In this document: piece by piece, positions 46,087 through 53,955 of the stretch | Position numbering within the stretch: the first letter of the stretch is position 1 | Layout: each line of letters starts with the position of its first letter | Assembly: GCA_036734945.1 (NCBI GenBank) | Contig: DAIMXP010000002.1 | Coordinates: 62,001 to 126,000, forward strand | Source of the DNA: UBA4733 sp036734945 | GTDB taxonomy: Bacteria; Chloroflexota; UBA4733 | Length of the DNA: 64,000 bases | Direction: 5' to 3' | Made by a program: the position numbers and the translations under genes | The notes under the pieces: model-generated | What the model was told of the DNA's origin: nothing | What the model saw: the letters and a program-made list of their open reading frames with translations, nothing else | Databases searched by the model: none

Positions 46087-46662
46087 ATGCCGCTCGCGAT
46101 CACGTCAGCGGTTCAAGCCGGTTTAGCATTCTTTGTCGGTGTCGTTCTCCTGCTCTCCGGCGCTCCAAAAATCGCGGCTCCGCGCTCGTTTGTCCGTGTC
46201 GTGGTCGATTACGAGGTGCTTCCTACCGCACTCGCGCGCCTCTATGGCGTTGCATTGCCTTGGGTGGAGTGCGTGGTTGGTTTGCTGCTGCTGACCGGCT
46301 TCTTGTTGCAGGTCGCGGCCGGGCTCGCCGTCCTCACATTCGTGAGCTTCTTGATCGCGGTGTCCATCAATCTGCGCCGTGGGCGCGACATGGACTGCCA
46401 CTGTTTTGGCGACGCTCTTTCTGATCGCATCGGTCGGAGTACGGTCGTGCGCTTGGTGTTGGTTCTTATCCCTTCCTTGCTTGTGCTGCTGTCCGCGCCG
46501 CCGGGAGTAGGCGGTCCCTGGATCGGTGGTCAGGCCTCACGCCTCGGTGGCGATCTTGGGATTCTCCTTCCGCTAGCCTTCGTGTCCCTCACGCTGGTGT
46601 TGCTGTACGTCCTAGTGACGCAGGTGCTCGCCATGGCCGAACAGCGGGCGAGTAATGCCTGA
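46087..46662 (+). CDS. MauE-like membrane redox protein, cassette 4
   Basis: This 191-residue protein has about five membrane helices and the MauE-like pattern VLLLSGAPKIAAP, VVVDYEVLPTALARLYG and the redox motif CHCFG. Cysteines 104 and 106 occupy the same positions as in the cassette 1 copy. By analogy with MauE it would pass oxidising equivalents between the membrane and the MauD-like partner. The ATG follows GGAGG. Order and spacing repeat cassette 1. Confidence 0.85.
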   Translation: MPLAITSAVQAGLAFFVGVVLLLSGAPKIAAPRSFVRVVVDYEVLPTALARLYGVALPWVECVVGLLLLTGFLLQVAAGLAVLTFVSFLIAVSINLRRGRDMDCHCFGDALSDRIGRSTVVRLVLVLIPSLLVLLSAPPGVGGPWIGGQASRLGGDLGILLPLAFVSLTLVLLYVLVTQVLAMAEQRASNA

Positions 46663-46700
46663 TACGCCATTGGGGTAAAACACGAAAGGAGCGTTGATCG

Positions 46701-47327
46701 GTGAACGGCGCCTGGCTGGCTTCGTACGTCGTGATGTGGGTCCTTTTGCTCGTAGTCGGCTTCTTGGTGCTTGGTTTACTCCGCCAAGTCGGGCTACTCA
46801 ACGAGCGCCTCGTGAAAACCGATCAATCCAGAGTTGCAGGGCTTGATCCTGGCGCAACTGCGCCACTGTTCCACGCCATTGGCTTGAACGGTCGAGAGAT
46901 CTCGCTCGGCGGGCTCATGGATCAGGAGAAGACCGTCTTGCTCGTGTTCGCCAGTCCGCGCTGCGGCCCGTGCGTGCAGATGGCCTCGGTGTTCGAGGCG
47001 TTCTATCAGCGGGTAAGCGACCGCGGATGGGAAGTGCTTATGGTCGGTGTCGGCACCGGCCGCGCCGGGGTCGAGGCCTATGCCAGAGATACGGGCGTGC
47101 ATTTCCCGCTCATTGCTCAGGAGCGTGACGAGATCTCGTTGCCTTATAAGTTTGCGGGGTCGCCGTTCGCTTTCGTTCTACATGGCGGCATCGTTAAGGC
47201 GCGACGGAAGGTCGAGGACGAGCAGCAGTTTGCCGTGCTATTGCGGGAAGGAGGGTTCTCATCGACAGGGAATGCACTGTTACCGGCGGTGGCCAACGGG
47301 AAACGAGCGCTCTTTGCAGGGCGTTGA
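46701..47327 (+). CDS. MauD-like thioredoxin-fold protein, cassette 4
   Basis: This 208-residue protein is the most MauD- or TlpA-like of the four copies. It has an N-terminal membrane helix (~5-28) with LLRQVGLLNERL, a thioredoxin-like domain with SPRCGPCVQM (Cys 88 and 91) and a cis-proline loop AGSPFAFVLHG near 155-165. GATAPLF precedes the domain, like the GxxAP entry of TlpA proteins. The start is GTG after AAAGGAG. It should act on the Cys-rich protein E encoded next. Confidence 0.85.
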   Translation: MNGAWLASYVVMWVLLLVVGFLVLGLLRQVGLLNERLVKTDQSRVAGLDPGATAPLFHAIGLNGREISLGGLMDQEKTVLLVFASPRCGPCVQMASVFEAFYQRVSDRGWEVLMVGVGTGRAGVEAYARDTGVHFPLIAQERDEISLPYKFAGSPFAFVLHGGIVKARRKVEDEQQFAVLLREGGFSSTGNALLPAVANGKRALFAGR

Positions 47328-47378
47328 GCACGCTCCAACTCGGGAGTATTCGAGGCAGAGTAAGAGGGAGTGGCGGCG

Positions 47379-47768
47379 ATGAATAAGATATTGTGGGATG
47401 AGAGCTTTCGGGATCTTACGGTGCAACTTGCGCGCGCGGAAGCGCGCCGAGGCTTTCTCAAGATGGCAGGAAAGGTGGCCGGGCTAACCGCTGGTGCCCT
47501 ATTCGGCTCAAGCACCGTCGCCTGGGCGAGTAAGGGAACACCGGATTGCGTACCCGACTGTAGCTGTACGATCTCCTGCGACCCGGGTTCTGCTTGCAAT
47601 TGCCATCCTGGCGATCACAGTTATTGTGGGTCATGTACAACGAGCCATGGCACTATTGGCGTCACGACTACTGTTGACTGTTCCTGCACAACGTACGTCA
47701 ACTGCTGCACAGGGGTGCCGTGTCAGACATACTGCAATTCAACTACTGACTGTCCTGATTGTCCGTGA
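47379..47768 (+). CDS. Tat-exported Cys-rich miniprotein E (16 Cys)
   Basis: This 129-residue precursor has a near-perfect twin-arginine motif ARRGFLKMAG (22-31), a hydrophobic core and a cleavage site AWA at 48-50. The mature ~79 residues contain 16 cysteines and are rich in Thr and Ser (TTVDCSCTTYVNCC). The leader is unlike those of B, C and D but like that of A. The ATG 47379 lies 8 bases after GAGGGAG; the in-frame GTG at 47370 overlaps that site. Family unknown. Confidence 0.78.
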   Translation: MNKILWDESFRDLTVQLARAEARRGFLKMAGKVAGLTAGALFGSSTVAWASKGTPDCVPDCSCTISCDPGSACNCHPGDHSYCGSCTTSHGTIGVTTTVDCSCTTYVNCCTGVPCQTYCNSTTDCPDCP

Positions 47769-47963
47769 TGACGGTTGAGGACGCTCGCCGACAATATGAG
47801 GAGGCGTCCGTTCTCGCTTCGGCGGCGAATGCTATTCACTCGGGGGATCAGCAGAATGGTCGATCCTGGATTTTGCGTACGATGGCCATGACCGTGTTGA
47901 CGCCATTCCAGGCCGCGACGATGATGCAATCGAAGCCGGAGGAACTGCAGGAGATAGTCCCCC

Positions 47964-49430
47964 ATGATTTGCACGACACGCCGGTCGGTACTCCAGGCAG
48001 CAGCGAGCGCCCTCGCCGTTGGCCTGTGCAGCGCCTGTTCGGCCCCGATCTTCTCCAAAGGTTCGGTGGTCCGGGCGCTCCCCAAGCTGACCATCCTCGC
48101 AGCCTATCCGAGGTCGTCGTCTGGCGTCGCCAAGCCGGCCTGGCTGACGCCGCTGCGAGAGGCGGCCGACCATCTCAACGCCACCCGGCAGGACCAACTC
48201 GGCGCGGTATTGGACCTTCGCACTTTTACCGTTGACCAAGCACCGGGTGCCGTCGCCACCGCCGGCAACGGCCAAGTCAGCAGCTTCAACATGACCACCT
48301 ACGACAATGCCCTGGCCGAGGCCGTCAGCGAACAGGCCGACGTGCTCATCTCCATGGAGACGCTTGGACTGGGCATGCTGACGCAGTTGGACCACGCCAA
48401 GGTGCTGGCGGCGTTGGACACGTACTTGGCGCGGGAACGACCCAGCCAGCAGGTCGACTACTACCCGGGCGTCCTCGGCCTGGGCCGCATCGCCGGACGG
48501 CAAGTCGCTCTTCCCCTGCAGGTGCAGCCCTGGCTGATGCGCTACGACGCCAAGCTGTTCCAGACCATCGGCGTCGGCTCCCCGCCGCCCGACCGGCCTT
48601 GGACCTGGCAACAGCTCATCGACCTTGCCCCCAAACTCGTCCAGCGCGATCCCAAGACCGGCGCCAACCTCCGCTGGGCATGCCGGATCGAGACCTTGCC
48701 GGTGGAGATCGCCATCTGGCAGGCCGGCGGCGATATCGTGAACGCCCAGAATGCCGTCGTCTTGGACCAGCCGGCGGCGATTCAGGGCGTCACCTTCTGG
48801 CGCGACCTGGAGGTTGCCGATCAACTTGATGCGCCCAACACCCTGCCGCCCCGGCTCACCGGCACGCGCTCCCATCCCTACGCCATCGCCACGCTCGGCG
48901 GGGGCTTCGCCGCCACCACCTTCGAGCCAACCACCCGGTACAGTTACCATCTGGCGGACATCCCCAAGAACTGGGACGCGGGCCTGGGCTTCGCTCCTAT
49001 CCCCGCCGGGGCGCCGGCCGGCAACGTGCCGGTGACCAAGCTCGATCTGGAGTTGGCGGGTGCCGTCGCCGCTCACAGCCGGCAGCCCGACCTGGCCTTC
49101 ACGGCGCTGCGGGCGCTGGAGCAGGCCATCGGTCCCGCGCTGCTGCTCTCGGCGATCCGTCCGCTGGCGTCTCGGCGCTTGAAAGACGGCAGTATCGATC
49201 CGCGCCTGGCGACGGCGCTGGGCTGGGGCATGGCCCTTGGCCGCGCCAGTAGCGCCGATGCGCTCGGCGCGGATGCCCTCAATCGGCTGGTCGACGTGTT
49301 CCCCGGCCTGCCGAGAGCCGATGCTCCCGGCCTGCCGCCACAGCAACTCTGCGCCGACGTGGCGAAGCTGCTCCGCTACCGGCAGGTATGCGGTCCGGTG
49401 CCGGCCTACTGCCCTGCCGCCGCGCCGTGA
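47964..49430 (+). CDS. Tat/lipobox solute-binding-like lipoprotein, cassette 4
   Basis: This 488-residue protein is a family 1-type solute-binding protein. Its leader has TTRRSVLQAAASALAVGL and a lipobox with Cys near 22-25, so it is probably a Tat-exported lipoprotein. The body shows SBP features PLREAADHLN, ALPLQVQPWLMRYDAKLF, RPWTWQQLIDLAPKLV, VTFWRDLEVADQL and a C-terminal helical lobe. No transporter genes are adjacent. It occupies the same place as 33179-34666 in cassette 1, although the two are strongly diverged. Confidence 0.7.
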   Translation: MICTTRRSVLQAAASALAVGLCSACSAPIFSKGSVVRALPKLTILAAYPRSSSGVAKPAWLTPLREAADHLNATRQDQLGAVLDLRTFTVDQAPGAVATAGNGQVSSFNMTTYDNALAEAVSEQADVLISMETLGLGMLTQLDHAKVLAALDTYLARERPSQQVDYYPGVLGLGRIAGRQVALPLQVQPWLMRYDAKLFQTIGVGSPPPDRPWTWQQLIDLAPKLVQRDPKTGANLRWACRIETLPVEIAIWQAGGDIVNAQNAVVLDQPAAIQGVTFWRDLEVADQLDAPNTLPPRLTGTRSHPYAIATLGGGFAATTFEPTTRYSYHLADIPKNWDAGLGFAPIPAGAPAGNVPVTKLDLELAGAVAAHSRQPDLAFTALRALEQAIGPALLLSAIRPLASRRLKDGSIDPRLATALGWGMALGRASSADALGADALNRLVDVFPGLPRADAPGLPPQQLCADVAKLLRYRQVCGPVPAYCPAAAP

Positions 49431-49956
49431 ACCGCGCACGGCCCTGGTAATAGGCCGGGTGAGACGGAGGCTGTATTGGACTGAACCCAACTTTGGCCAT
49501 TCAAGCGACGCCCTGGCGTTGCCACGCTTCAACTGAGTAACAGCTTCCCGTTCCTCCACCCGCTGCTCCTAGTAGTCTGTCAAGGCCGAAATGGACGGTA
49601 GCACCGCACTCAACCTGGACCCGGCAACTGTTCAAAGTACGCATGACGGACTACTAGTCTCGATCGAGGATACTCACCGCCTTCATCATCAGTACTATCC
49701 GCGAGCTGCCCGAACGGTTTGATCTTGGACTATAGAGCCTCTTCTCCTGGTCCCCGGCACAGTATGAACGGAAGCATAGCCAGGTAGTGCAACGGTGTAT
49801 GCGGTTTCCTCCTTGGGCGGCCGGACCAGTCAAGGCGATCTGCTGATCGGATTAGCAGGCCGGTCGTGACTTTTCCGCGATGCCGCTGTTTAACCGTATG
49901 TGAGCGATATGAGGGACCGAGCGTCTCTGGTTTAGGGGGATCGGACGGAGAATCTC
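49431..49956. other. No gene recognised
   Basis: This 526-bp stretch upstream of the second sigma factor has no convincing frame, repeat or hairpin. It probably contains that gene's promoter. Confidence 0.5.
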
Positions 49957-50574
49957 GTGCAGGTCCTTACCAATAGCGTCGCACCAATCAAGGCGGAGTG
50001 CTCTGCGGCACCGATGGGGGTCGAGGACGATCACTGGCTTGTCGAGCGGGCGCGAACGGACCGTCGAGCCTTCGCCGTCCTCTGCACCCGCTACGTCACG
50101 GCGGTCTATCGCTACTGCTACCGCCGTCTGGGCAGTCGGGAGGCCGCTGAGGATGCCACCAGCCAGGTGTTTGTCAAGGCGCTGGCCGCTCTCTCCACGT
50201 ACCGCACGTACTCGTTTGCCGGCTGGCTCTTTGCGATCGCCCGGAACGTGGTTGCCGATGCGTACCGGTCGCGGCGGCCCACCGAACCGTTGGACGCCGC
50301 GCTCGCCGTGGCGGATCAGGCGCCAACTCCTGAGCAGAGCGTGCTACGGGTGGAGGAGACGCGCGAGCTGCAGCGGTGGCTCGCCGCCCTGACGCCGGAG
50401 CAGCGGGCGGTCGTGGAACTCCGCCTCGCCGGCCTTTCTGGCGCCGAGATGGCCGCGGCGCTGGGGTGCAGCCTGGGGGCGGTGAAGATGCTGCAACTGC
50501 GGGCCATCGCCCGGTTGCGGGCGGTGTGGCAGGCGGAGCAAACGGGAGAGGAGGCGCAGGATGGCGCGCGCTGA
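49957..50574 (+). CDS. ECF-type RNA polymerase sigma factor 2
   Basis: This 205-residue sigma factor has region 2 at ~35-105 (AVYRYCYRRLGSREAAEDAT, then AGWLFAIARNVVADAYRSRR). Region 4 is at ~140-195 (LAALTPEQRAVVELRLAGL, then LGCSLGAVKMLQLRAIARL). The start is GTG after GGACGGAG. Its 3' end overlaps the next gene by 14 bp, which indicates a sigma/anti-sigma-type operon. It lies just after cassette 4 and could regulate it. Confidence 0.88.
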   Translation: MQVLTNSVAPIKAECSAAPMGVEDDHWLVERARTDRRAFAVLCTRYVTAVYRYCYRRLGSREAAEDATSQVFVKALAALSTYRTYSFAGWLFAIARNVVADAYRSRRPTEPLDAALAVADQAPTPEQSVLRVEETRELQRWLAALTPEQRAVVELRLAGLSGAEMAAALGCSLGAVKMLQLRAIARLRAVWQAEQTGEEAQDGAR

Positions 50575-51469
50575 GGACGAACTGGCCGAGCGGCTCAATA
50601 GGCAGTGGGATCAGGTCGTCCGGGGCATGCCCCTGGGAAATGCGGGGCTGGAGCCGGGTGTTGTCGCGACCCTGCGGCGGTTGGGGGCGCTGGATGCTGC
50701 GCCGGCGCCGACCGCCGCCTTCCTGGGCCAGTTGGAGCGCAACTTGCTGGAGGCCGCACCGCCAGCGCAAGCTCGACCGAGCCTGCTGGGGCGGCTGCAG
50801 GTCCCGCGCTGGCGTCGACCACCGCGCTGGCTCCTTGGTGCTGCTGCGGTCCTCCTGGCGCTGGTCGTCTCCGGCGGCGCTGCCCGGGCGCTGGTCGCGC
50901 CGACGATGCCGCTCCATGTCCAGGTCGTGCCGAAGGAGCGCATCATCTACGGGCCAGAGTCCGCGCATCCGACGCCTCTGCCCCCAGGAGTTGCGCCGCC
51001 GCTCCACGTGATAGTCGGCCCTGGCCCACGAGACCCGGGAACGCCGATGTCCCTGGACGACGCCCAGCGCGCTGCCGGCTTTCACCTGTTGCGCAGTGTG
51101 GGCGATCCGCAGGCACAACTGCAGAGCGTTACCTACTTCGCGCGGACCAGGGAGATCGACGGTCGCTCGGAGAGTAATCCCTCCGCGCAGGTGCAACTCA
51201 TCTACCGCCTTGGTAAGGGCATGGCAGGCGTCTACCTGCTGCCCAACCCGGCTGCTGGGCAACCGCTTAAAATCTTCCAGTTGGGGGTGAATCCCCACGA
51301 GCGGGTCGAGCAGCACGATGGGTCGGAGTACCTCGTGACGCGTACGCCAGACGACCAGCGTGTAGAGGATGTCTGGTTCGCCACCGCGAGCACCGCAGCC
51401 GACGTACACTTCTCCCCGCCTTATGTGGGCTGGCCCACCGCGGCGGACTTCATTGCGCATCTTCAGTGA
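50561..51469 (+). CDS. Membrane-anchored putative anti-sigma partner 2
   Basis: This 302-residue protein has a cytoplasmic N terminus (~1-88, helical and basic near RRPPRW), one membrane helix (~90-110, LLGAAAVLLALVVSGGAA) and an external domain (~130-302). The external domain begins with a Pro-rich linker and holds MSLDDAQRAAGFHLL, as in DUF4367-like sensor domains. It overlaps the sigma gene, the usual arrangement for an anti-sigma factor, but no zinc motif is visible. The assignment rests on topology and context. Confidence 0.65.
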   Translation: MARAEDELAERLNRQWDQVVRGMPLGNAGLEPGVVATLRRLGALDAAPAPTAAFLGQLERNLLEAAPPAQARPSLLGRLQVPRWRRPPRWLLGAAAVLLALVVSGGAARALVAPTMPLHVQVVPKERIIYGPESAHPTPLPPGVAPPLHVIVGPGPRDPGTPMSLDDAQRAAGFHLLRSVGDPQAQLQSVTYFARTREIDGRSESNPSAQVQLIYRLGKGMAGVYLLPNPAAGQPLKIFQLGVNPHERVEQHDGSEYLVTRTPDDQRVEDVWFATASTAADVHFSPPYVGWPTAADFIAHLQ

Positions 51470-51506
51470 GGGCGGACGCTTGCAGTCCACGTTGCCGACC
51501 TGACGC

Positions 51507-51627
51507 CTGGCGACTAAAGTCGCGGCGACCGTGAGCAAATGGTCAGCCTGCGGCTGCCGGCACCTTTGCGGGCTGATTAGTCCGCGTAGGCGGACTTTGC
51601 CAGGGTAGGCGCGACTTCAGTCGCCAG
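51507..51627. repeat. Palindromic dispersed repeat, copy 3
   Basis: It begins CTGGCGACTAAAGTCGCGGC and ends GCGCGACTTCAGTCGCCAG. The centre carries the same ~70-bp block as copy 2 at 28791-28903. It lies between the anti-sigma-type gene and the convergent dehydratase gene, where it could end transcription on both strands. Confidence 0.8.
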
Positions 51628-51641
51628 CCCGCCGATCGCCC

Positions 51642-52778
51642 TTACGAACCAACACCAAGGTGGGCGAGTGTGCCCTGATCCAGGGTCACGCCGAGACCCG
51701 CACCTTCCGGCACACGCAGCATCCCATTCCCTGTCCACAGCGGCTCGGTGAGCAGTTCCTCCCGCAATGGATTAGGGTTGATATCGTACTCTACGAGCAC
51801 GCGGTAGCGCGTCGGCAAGGCGGTGAACAGGTGGATCGTGGCGGCCAGGCCGACCGCGCTGCCGAAGAAGTGCGGCGCTAACTGGAGGCCGCGCTCGGCG
51901 GCAAGAGCGAGAATCTCGCGGCTTGCGCTGATACCGCCGCATTTACAGAGGTCCGGCTGTACCACGTCCAGTAAGCCCTGATCGAACCAGCGCTCGAACT
52001 GGCGCCGGCCGTAGAGGTTTTCGCCGCCCGCTCGCGGCAGACCGAGGGATTCCTGGGCCGATTGCCAGGCCGGATCGTCGTCAGCCGGGAACGGCTCTTC
52101 GATCCAGGCAGCCCGTGCAGCCGCCAGCGCCGGGCGCATTGCCGCCGCCGTGTCCGGCGTCCAGCCCTGATTGGCGTCGGTGAAGAGCGTCGCCTCGGCG
52201 ACGGCGGCGCGCACTGCCAACAGGTTGCGTTCATCCACCTCGCGGCCAAAGCCGACTTTCAGCTTCACGGCGCCGAACCCCGCTGCCATGGCATCTGCCG
52301 CCTGCTGCTCGACGTTCGCGGGACCAAGGCCGCTGGCGTAGGCCGGTACGCTCGCCTGCTGTGCCGCTCCCAACAGTTGCCAGACTGGGGCGCCGGCAAT
52401 CTTGCCGGCTAGGTCCCAGAGCGCCAGGTCTGCTCCGCTGATCGCCTGGTAGATGGGACCGATCGCGCCCCACTGCAAGGCCAGATGGTGCAGGGCGCCG
52501 ACGCATTTCCGCCAGAGGCGGACGGGGTCGTCGACCTCCTCACCGATCAACAGCGGGCGCAGGCCGTGGGTGATGGTCGCCAGGCGTTCGGCGGGTCCCC
52601 AGCTTGGGTAGTTGACCCAACTCTCGCCGATGCCCGTCAACCCGGCGTCGGTGTCGATCAGCACCAGCACCGTCTGGCGCGCCTGCAACTGGCCGACGGC
52701 CATACGCACAGGCGTGGCGATAGGCGCGCGCAGTAGGAGGGGACGGACATCGGTGATGCGTGGTAAGCGCTTGGCCAT
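51642..52778 (-). CDS. Mandelate racemase/muconate-lactonizing family enzyme
   Basis: This 378-residue enolase-superfamily enzyme has an N-terminal capping domain (GLTGIGESWVNYPSWGP) and a barrel. The barrel contains the K-x-K base motif GAVKLKVGF near 165, metal ligands in FTDANQGW, WIEEPFP and RAGGENLYG, and a late LAPHFFGSAVGLAATIHL with the second catalytic His. These place it in the mandelate racemase subgroup, which racemises or dehydrates hydroxy or sugar acids; the substrate is unknown. It lies 4 bp after the Gfo/Idh/MocA gene and is probably cotranscribed with it. Confidence 0.85.
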   Translation of the reverse strand: MAKRLPRITDVRPLLLRAPIATPVRMAVGQLQARQTVLVLIDTDAGLTGIGESWVNYPSWGPAERLATITHGLRPLLIGEEVDDPVRLWRKCVGALHHLALQWGAIGPIYQAISGADLALWDLAGKIAGAPVWQLLGAAQQASVPAYASGLGPANVEQQAADAMAAGFGAVKLKVGFGREVDERNLLAVRAAVAEATLFTDANQGWTPDTAAAMRPALAAARAAWIEEPFPADDDPAWQSAQESLGLPRAGGENLYGRRQFERWFDQGLLDVVQPDLCKCGGISASREILALAAERGLQLAPHFFGSAVGLAATIHLFTALPTRYRVLVEYDINPNPLREELLTEPLWTGNGMLRVPEGAGLGVTLDQGTLAHLGVGS

Positions 52779-52782
52779 GCGG

Positions 52783-53883
52783 TCAGCCGACCCTGCTGCC
52801 AAAAGCGGCGATAGCGTCCAGCACGATCTGCAGCGACTTGAAGTTGTCGAAACAGGTCGTCGCCGGTGGTTGCCCGGTGGTGATCGCCGCCACGAACTCG
52901 TGCAGCAGATACGGTTGGGCCGCGAGCGGCAGGGCGACGAGGGGCATTTCCTGCCGTTCTTGCGCCTGGCGGCGGGTCCAGACGTGGTCCTCTTCCAGGA
53001 GCACGACACCCTGCGAGCAATCGAAGCGCCAGTTGCCGTTCCAGGGGGTGTCGCCGCCCTGCCCGCACCAGGTGCCACTGTAGGTCGCTACGACCGGGTC
53101 GAAGTCGATGACCACCGTGGCCGACGCATCGCCTTTGAACCAGCTCCAGGACGGATTCCAACTGCGCCCGGAGATGCCCACTGGGTCCATGCCCAGCAGG
53201 AAGCGCAGCATGTCGAAGTGGTGGATCGACATGTCCATGATCAGCGGATAGGGCATCACCTCGCGGAAGCCGCCGAAGTGCGGACCACGATAGAACCGGA
53301 CATTGACCGCCCCGATCGTGCCGAACTCACCGGACTCCAGGACCTGCTTCAGCGTCTGGACTGGCCGGCTGTAGCGGTAGTTCTGGGCGACCATATGCAA
53401 GACGCCGGTCTCACGGGAGACGCGCACAATCTCCTCCGCCGCTTCGCGCGTGTCAGCGAGCGGTTTTTCGGAGAGGACCGGCATACCGGCGCGCATGGCG
53501 GCTACGGAGATGGCGCGGTGCGTCTGCGGCGGCGTAACGACGATCACGCCGTCGGCCCGCACGGCAGCGAGCGCCTCCTCCAGCGAGCCGAAGATGAGCC
53601 GGCGGTCAAGGCCGTGCTTCGCTGCCTGCGCCTCCGCAGTGGCCGGGTTGATCTCCACCAGGGCTGCATACTCCACCTCGTCCGACGCCGCGCAGGCGTT
53701 CAGCCAGGTATTGCCCATGCCTCCGATGCCGACCTGAATCAGCTTGAAGTGCGCCACAGAGTTTCGCAGTGCCTGCTTGCCTCCCTCAGGGGGATCGGCC
53801 GCATGCACTGTATCGCCGTGAATCGCTCCACTGGGCAGCAACCGACCGGCGCGAAAACTTGTGGCGCACTTTCGCTTGACCAT
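52783..53883 (-). CDS. Gfo/Idh/MocA family oxidoreductase
   Basis: This NAD(P)-dependent sugar or inositol dehydrogenase-like protein has a Rossmann domain with VGIGGMGNTW, VIVVTPPQTHRAISVAA and the conserved EKPLAD. The substrate domain shows PYPLIMDMSIHHFDMLRFLL, where the catalytic His is expected. From ATG 53883 (AAGGAG nine bases upstream) it is 366 residues with a 42-residue N-terminal extension. GTG 53757 would start directly at the conserved fold. With the downstream enolase-superfamily enzyme it likely forms a sugar-acid catabolic pair. Confidence 0.85.
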   Translation of the reverse strand: MVKRKCATSFRAGRLLPSGAIHGDTVHAADPPEGGKQALRNSVAHFKLIQVGIGGMGNTWLNACAASDEVEYAALVEINPATAEAQAAKHGLDRRLIFGSLEEALAAVRADGVIVVTPPQTHRAISVAAMRAGMPVLSEKPLADTREAAEEIVRVSRETGVLHMVAQNYRYSRPVQTLKQVLESGEFGTIGAVNVRFYRGPHFGGFREVMPYPLIMDMSIHHFDMLRFLLGMDPVGISGRSWNPSWSWFKGDASATVVIDFDPVVATYSGTWCGQGGDTPWNGNWRFDCSQGVVLLEEDHVWTRRQAQERQEMPLVALPLAAQPYLLHEFVAAITTGQPPATTCFDNFKSLQIVLDAIAAFGSRVG

Positions 53884-53955
53884 ACGATGTAGGCTCCTTC
53901 ATTGTCTACTATATTGGGAGGTTATAGCACGCGGGAAGGAGGAGGGGTGTGATGC

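Noticed and set aside
32877..47768. Cys-rich proteins as methylamine dehydrogenase light chains (MauA)
   Set aside because: The two tryptophans that make the TTQ cofactor are absent and no large subunit gene is present; only the MauD/MauE association and cysteine richness are similar.
32877..47768. Cys-rich proteins as ribosomal peptide natural products
   Set aside because: No lanthionine, radical SAM, YcaO or peptidase-transporter gene is nearby, and the leaders are Tat export signals.
47832..49559. Long open frame on the minus strand (575 codons)
   Set aside because: It lies opposite the solute-binding lipoprotein and has no family motif; it is a side effect of high-GC codon usage.
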